DNA from: Gammaproteobacteria bacterium
GTDB taxonomy: Bacteria; Pseudomonadota; Gammaproteobacteria; Pseudomonadales; Azotimanducaceae
Assembly: GCA_018667205.1 (NCBI GenBank)
Contig: JABIVN010000569.1
Span: forward strand, 1 to 8,355
Length of the DNA: 8,355 nt
Reading direction: 5' to 3'
Shown here: piece after piece, positions 7,072-8,355 of the stretch
Layout: the number at the start of each line of letters is the position of its first letter
Position numbering within the stretch: the stretch's first letter is position 1
Notes under the pieces: model-generated
Databases searched by the model: none
The model's input: only the letters and a program-made list of their open reading frames with translations
Told to the model about the DNA's origin: nothing
Translations under genes and position numbers: made by a program

Positions 7072-7091
7072 CTTTTTGCCCTGAATAACTG
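7069..7091 (-). repeat. Translation leader copy 2 (before the cytosolic DLH gene)
   Basis: Partner of 6146-6168, identical at 19 of 23 positions including the TCAGGG core and start codon. Its upstream end meets the inverted repeat at 7091-7105, a feature absent before the other copy. Confidence 0.45.
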
Positions 7092-7105
7092 AAGTCTCAG
7101 ACTTC
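7091..7105. promoter_or_regulatory. Perfect 6-bp inverted repeat in the gap before the cytosolic DLH
   Basis: GAAGTC-TCA-GACTTC, a 15-nt element with a 3-nt centre, lies in the 66-nt gap between the SnoaL-like and DLH genes, 20 nt upstream of the DLH start. It may be a small RNA hairpin that tunes expression of downstream genes or processing of the transcript, or a protein binding site. It is not followed by a T run, so it is not an intrinsic terminator. Confidence 0.3.
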
Positions 7106-7137
7106 GGTGATCGCTGGTCGGTTCCAATGCTTAAGAA

Positions 7138-7578
7138 TTACCAGCCTTTCTCATATTTTACGCTCATGACCGGCGGCATAACCTTTAGGTGGCTGATAAG
7201 CCAATCACCTTCAATTTTTTGATATCTTTCATGATATCTCGCCGCTTGCCAACGTGCCTGGTCACCGTTGTAGTACTTAAATGTGCCAAAGAAATACCAC
7301 CTGCCCGACGCTTCAGGCCCATCGATCTCGATAATAGGGTTTTGAACCATGTGTTGCGAAAACTTAATCGCTTTCTGGAACCCTTTAAAGAGCGTACGAA
7401 TCTCTGCATGGCCTTGTGCTCGACCTATTCCTTCTCCCTCCCACACGCCATCACGGGTGAATATCGACGTGATAAGTTCCGGGTTGTGATCATCGTCACA
7501 AATCTCGCAATAACGGGCTTTTAGCTGTTTGATCGACTCCATGTCTTCGATCCTGGTCACGCGCTCTTCCAGGTCCAT
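7138..7578 (-). CDS. SnoaL-like/NTF2-fold protein, possible dehydratase or isomerase
   Basis: Small cone-shaped alpha+beta barrel protein of 146 residues, cytosolic. The N-terminal helix and the pattern IKQLKARYCEICDDDHN, then LITSIFTRDGVWEGEG, are typical of the SnoaL-like group that includes scytalone dehydratase and bile-acid dehydratase BaiE. Tyr23, Asp28 and His76 (FSQHMV) sit at the mutual spacing I recall for the BaiE catalytic Tyr-Asp-His, which suggests an enzyme rather than a binding protein; this is from memory, not an alignment. I chose ATG 7578 with GGGG 6 nt upstream; an in-frame TTG at 7602 has no family support. It is the first gene of the train, 118 nt from the RCK gene, and so likely near the operon promoter. 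The exact reaction is unknown. Confidence 0.85.
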   Translation of the reverse strand: MDLEERVTRIEDMESIKQLKARYCEICDDDHNPELITSIFTRDGVWEGEGIGRAQGHAEIRTLFKGFQKAIKFSQHMVQNPIIEIDGPEASGRWYFFGTFKYYNGDQARWQAARYHERYQKIEGDWLISHLKVMPPVMSVKYEKGW

Positions 7579-7624
7579 AATAAACCCCACAGATTGAAGC
7601 AACTACCAAACCAGAGATGAGTAC

Positions 7625-7649
7625 TCCGCGTCAACTCTCTTTCCGCGTC
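7625..7649. repeat. Direct repeat TCCGCGTC, 17-bp period, upstream of the operon's first gene
   Basis: TCCGCGTC occurs at 7625-7632 and again at 7642-7649 in the 118-nt gap between the RCK and SnoaL-like genes. On the minus strand the proximal copy overlaps TTGACG (7634-7629), a near-consensus -35 hexamer, although no good -10 follows at 17 nt. This could be a tandem activator site; chance cannot be excluded. Confidence 0.25.
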
Positions 7650-7696
7650 GCTTTTCCAACTTTAATGCAAACGCTCACGAATAAGCCGGGTTGAGC

Positions 7697-8355
7697 CTAG
7701 GGCGTGGGATAGAGTTTAAGGAACTCCGTTTCACTCTCCGGTGTCCCGATCAGCACAATCTCGCCTTCCTTCGGTAACCTGGCGTCTGACCCCGGGTTGG
7801 TTGTGGTTTTGTTATGGCTATCAATGCCAATGACACTGCAGTTTGTCCGTTGTCTAAGATCAGCCTCCGCAAGTGTCTTACCCACCAGCGCTTCTGGCAC
7901 CGGTACTTTGAACACACCCAACCCTTCCGCGACCATTAGCAGGTCAACTCTGCGCAATAGATTAAACAAGGCATTGGCACCCAGAGAGGCATAAGACAGC
8001 GCCATATCGCAACCCGCTCGATGCATTGCGGCCAGGTTTTTTTCAAAGGTTGTGCGACAGATAATCTGAATATCAGGACGAAGCAATCGACAAAAAATGG
8101 TCAGGTATATGTTGGTTTCATCGTCACCCATCGTAATGATGACCGTTTCTGCCGTTTCAATACCTGCCAACTGAAGTACAGACTTGTCGCCACCAGAACC
8201 ATGAATGTAGGTCTCCGGTTCGAGCACTCGTTCCGCGCGTTCTTCAACCACTCGATATTTCACGCCACGCCGCTTCAACGCCGCAGCACTTGCCCGGCCG
8301 ACTCGCCCACCACCAATGATAATGACGGGTTTTGAGGCGGCTGGCGCGGACTCAG
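7697..8355 (-). CDS. RCK/TrkA NAD-binding domain protein, N-terminus cut off by the window edge
   Basis: C-terminal 218 residues of a potassium channel or transport regulator of the TrkA_N plus TrkA_C (RCK) type. The Rossmann fold is clear: strand PVIIIGGGRVGRA (visible residues 9-21) with the GxGxxG-type loop, an acidic end of the second strand (VVEE, 35-38), GDDETN (75-80), and a regulatory RCK_C domain from about residue 146 to the end. Translation is open to the window edge, so the TTG at 8278 is an internal codon and the true start lies outside. A Ser/Ala/Pro-rich stretch before the fold looks like a linker, so a pore module or another RCK domain may precede it. It probably binds NAD(H) or a nucleotide and gates K+ flux at the inner membrane. 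It is on the same strand as the following operon but separated by 118 nt, so likely functionally unrelated. Confidence 0.9.
   Translation of the reverse strand, partial: ESAPAASKPVIIIGGGRVGRASAAALKRRGVKYRVVEERAERVLEPETYIHGSGGDKSVLQLAGIETAETVIITMGDDETNIYLTIFCRLLRPDIQIICRTTFEKNLAAMHRAGCDMALSYASLGANALFNLLRRVDLLMVAEGLGVFKVPVPEALVGKTLAEADLRQRTNCSVIGIDSHNKTTTNPGSDARLPKEGEIVLIGTPESETEFLKLYPTP

Noticed and set aside
7697..8278. A complete 193-residue RCK protein starting at TTG 8278
   Set aside because: The frame is open to the window edge and the bases upstream encode the essential GGGRVG nucleotide-binding loop, so the gene is simply truncated by the window.
1..8355. Mobile element, CRISPR array, toxin-antitoxin or phage defence system
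   Set aside because: No transposase, terminal repeats, spaced direct repeats, nuclease or small toxin-like gene pair was found; all genes belong to metabolic or transport families.

Overview
This window is ordinary bacterial chromosome of intermediate G+C. The genes are tightly packed, start at ATG or GTG, and mostly have Shine-Dalgarno-like leaders. It contains a twin-arginine export signal and a lipoprotein signal with an outer-membrane-type +2 residue. The gene families (SDR, APH-type phosphotransferase, SnoaL-like, dienelactone hydrolase, VOC, sulfatase) suggest a Gram-negative environmental heterotroph, perhaps a marine gammaproteobacterium. The taxon is inferred from gene content only. 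I see no rRNA, tRNA, CRISPR array, insertion sequence or phage gene.

Layout. At the left edge, a short-chain dehydrogenase on the minus strand runs off the window. It is divergent from a plus-strand aminoglycoside-phosphotransferase-like kinase, with about 110 bp between them that holds a perfect 7-bp inverted repeat. The kinase ends 4 nt from the end of a convergent minus-strand gene train. A palindrome covering both stop codons, followed on the minus strand by a T7 run, probably ends that train.

The train, read right to left, is: a SnoaL/NTF2-fold protein, a cytosolic dienelactone-hydrolase-like enzyme, a VOC (glyoxalase-fold) protein, an M19 dipeptidase-like lipoprotein with altered metal ligands, a Tat-exported second dienelactone-hydrolase-like enzyme, and a signal-less CxPxR sulfatase. 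Gaps are 38-72 nt, and the last two genes overlap by 4 nt (GTGA). Upstream of the train, after a 118-nt gap, is the C-terminal part of an RCK/TrkA-type NAD-binding potassium channel regulator, cut by the right edge.

Taken together, the six-gene train looks like a small catabolic or detoxification operon. It would combine desulfation, lactone or ester hydrolysis, a dehydration or isomerisation step, a metal-dependent VOC step and an envelope hydrolase. The substrate cannot be read from the sequence. The most unusual points are the mixed compartments of the enzymes, the two Gln replacements at expected metal-ligand positions in the M19 protein, and the translational coupling of an exported hydrolase to a cytosolic sulfatase.
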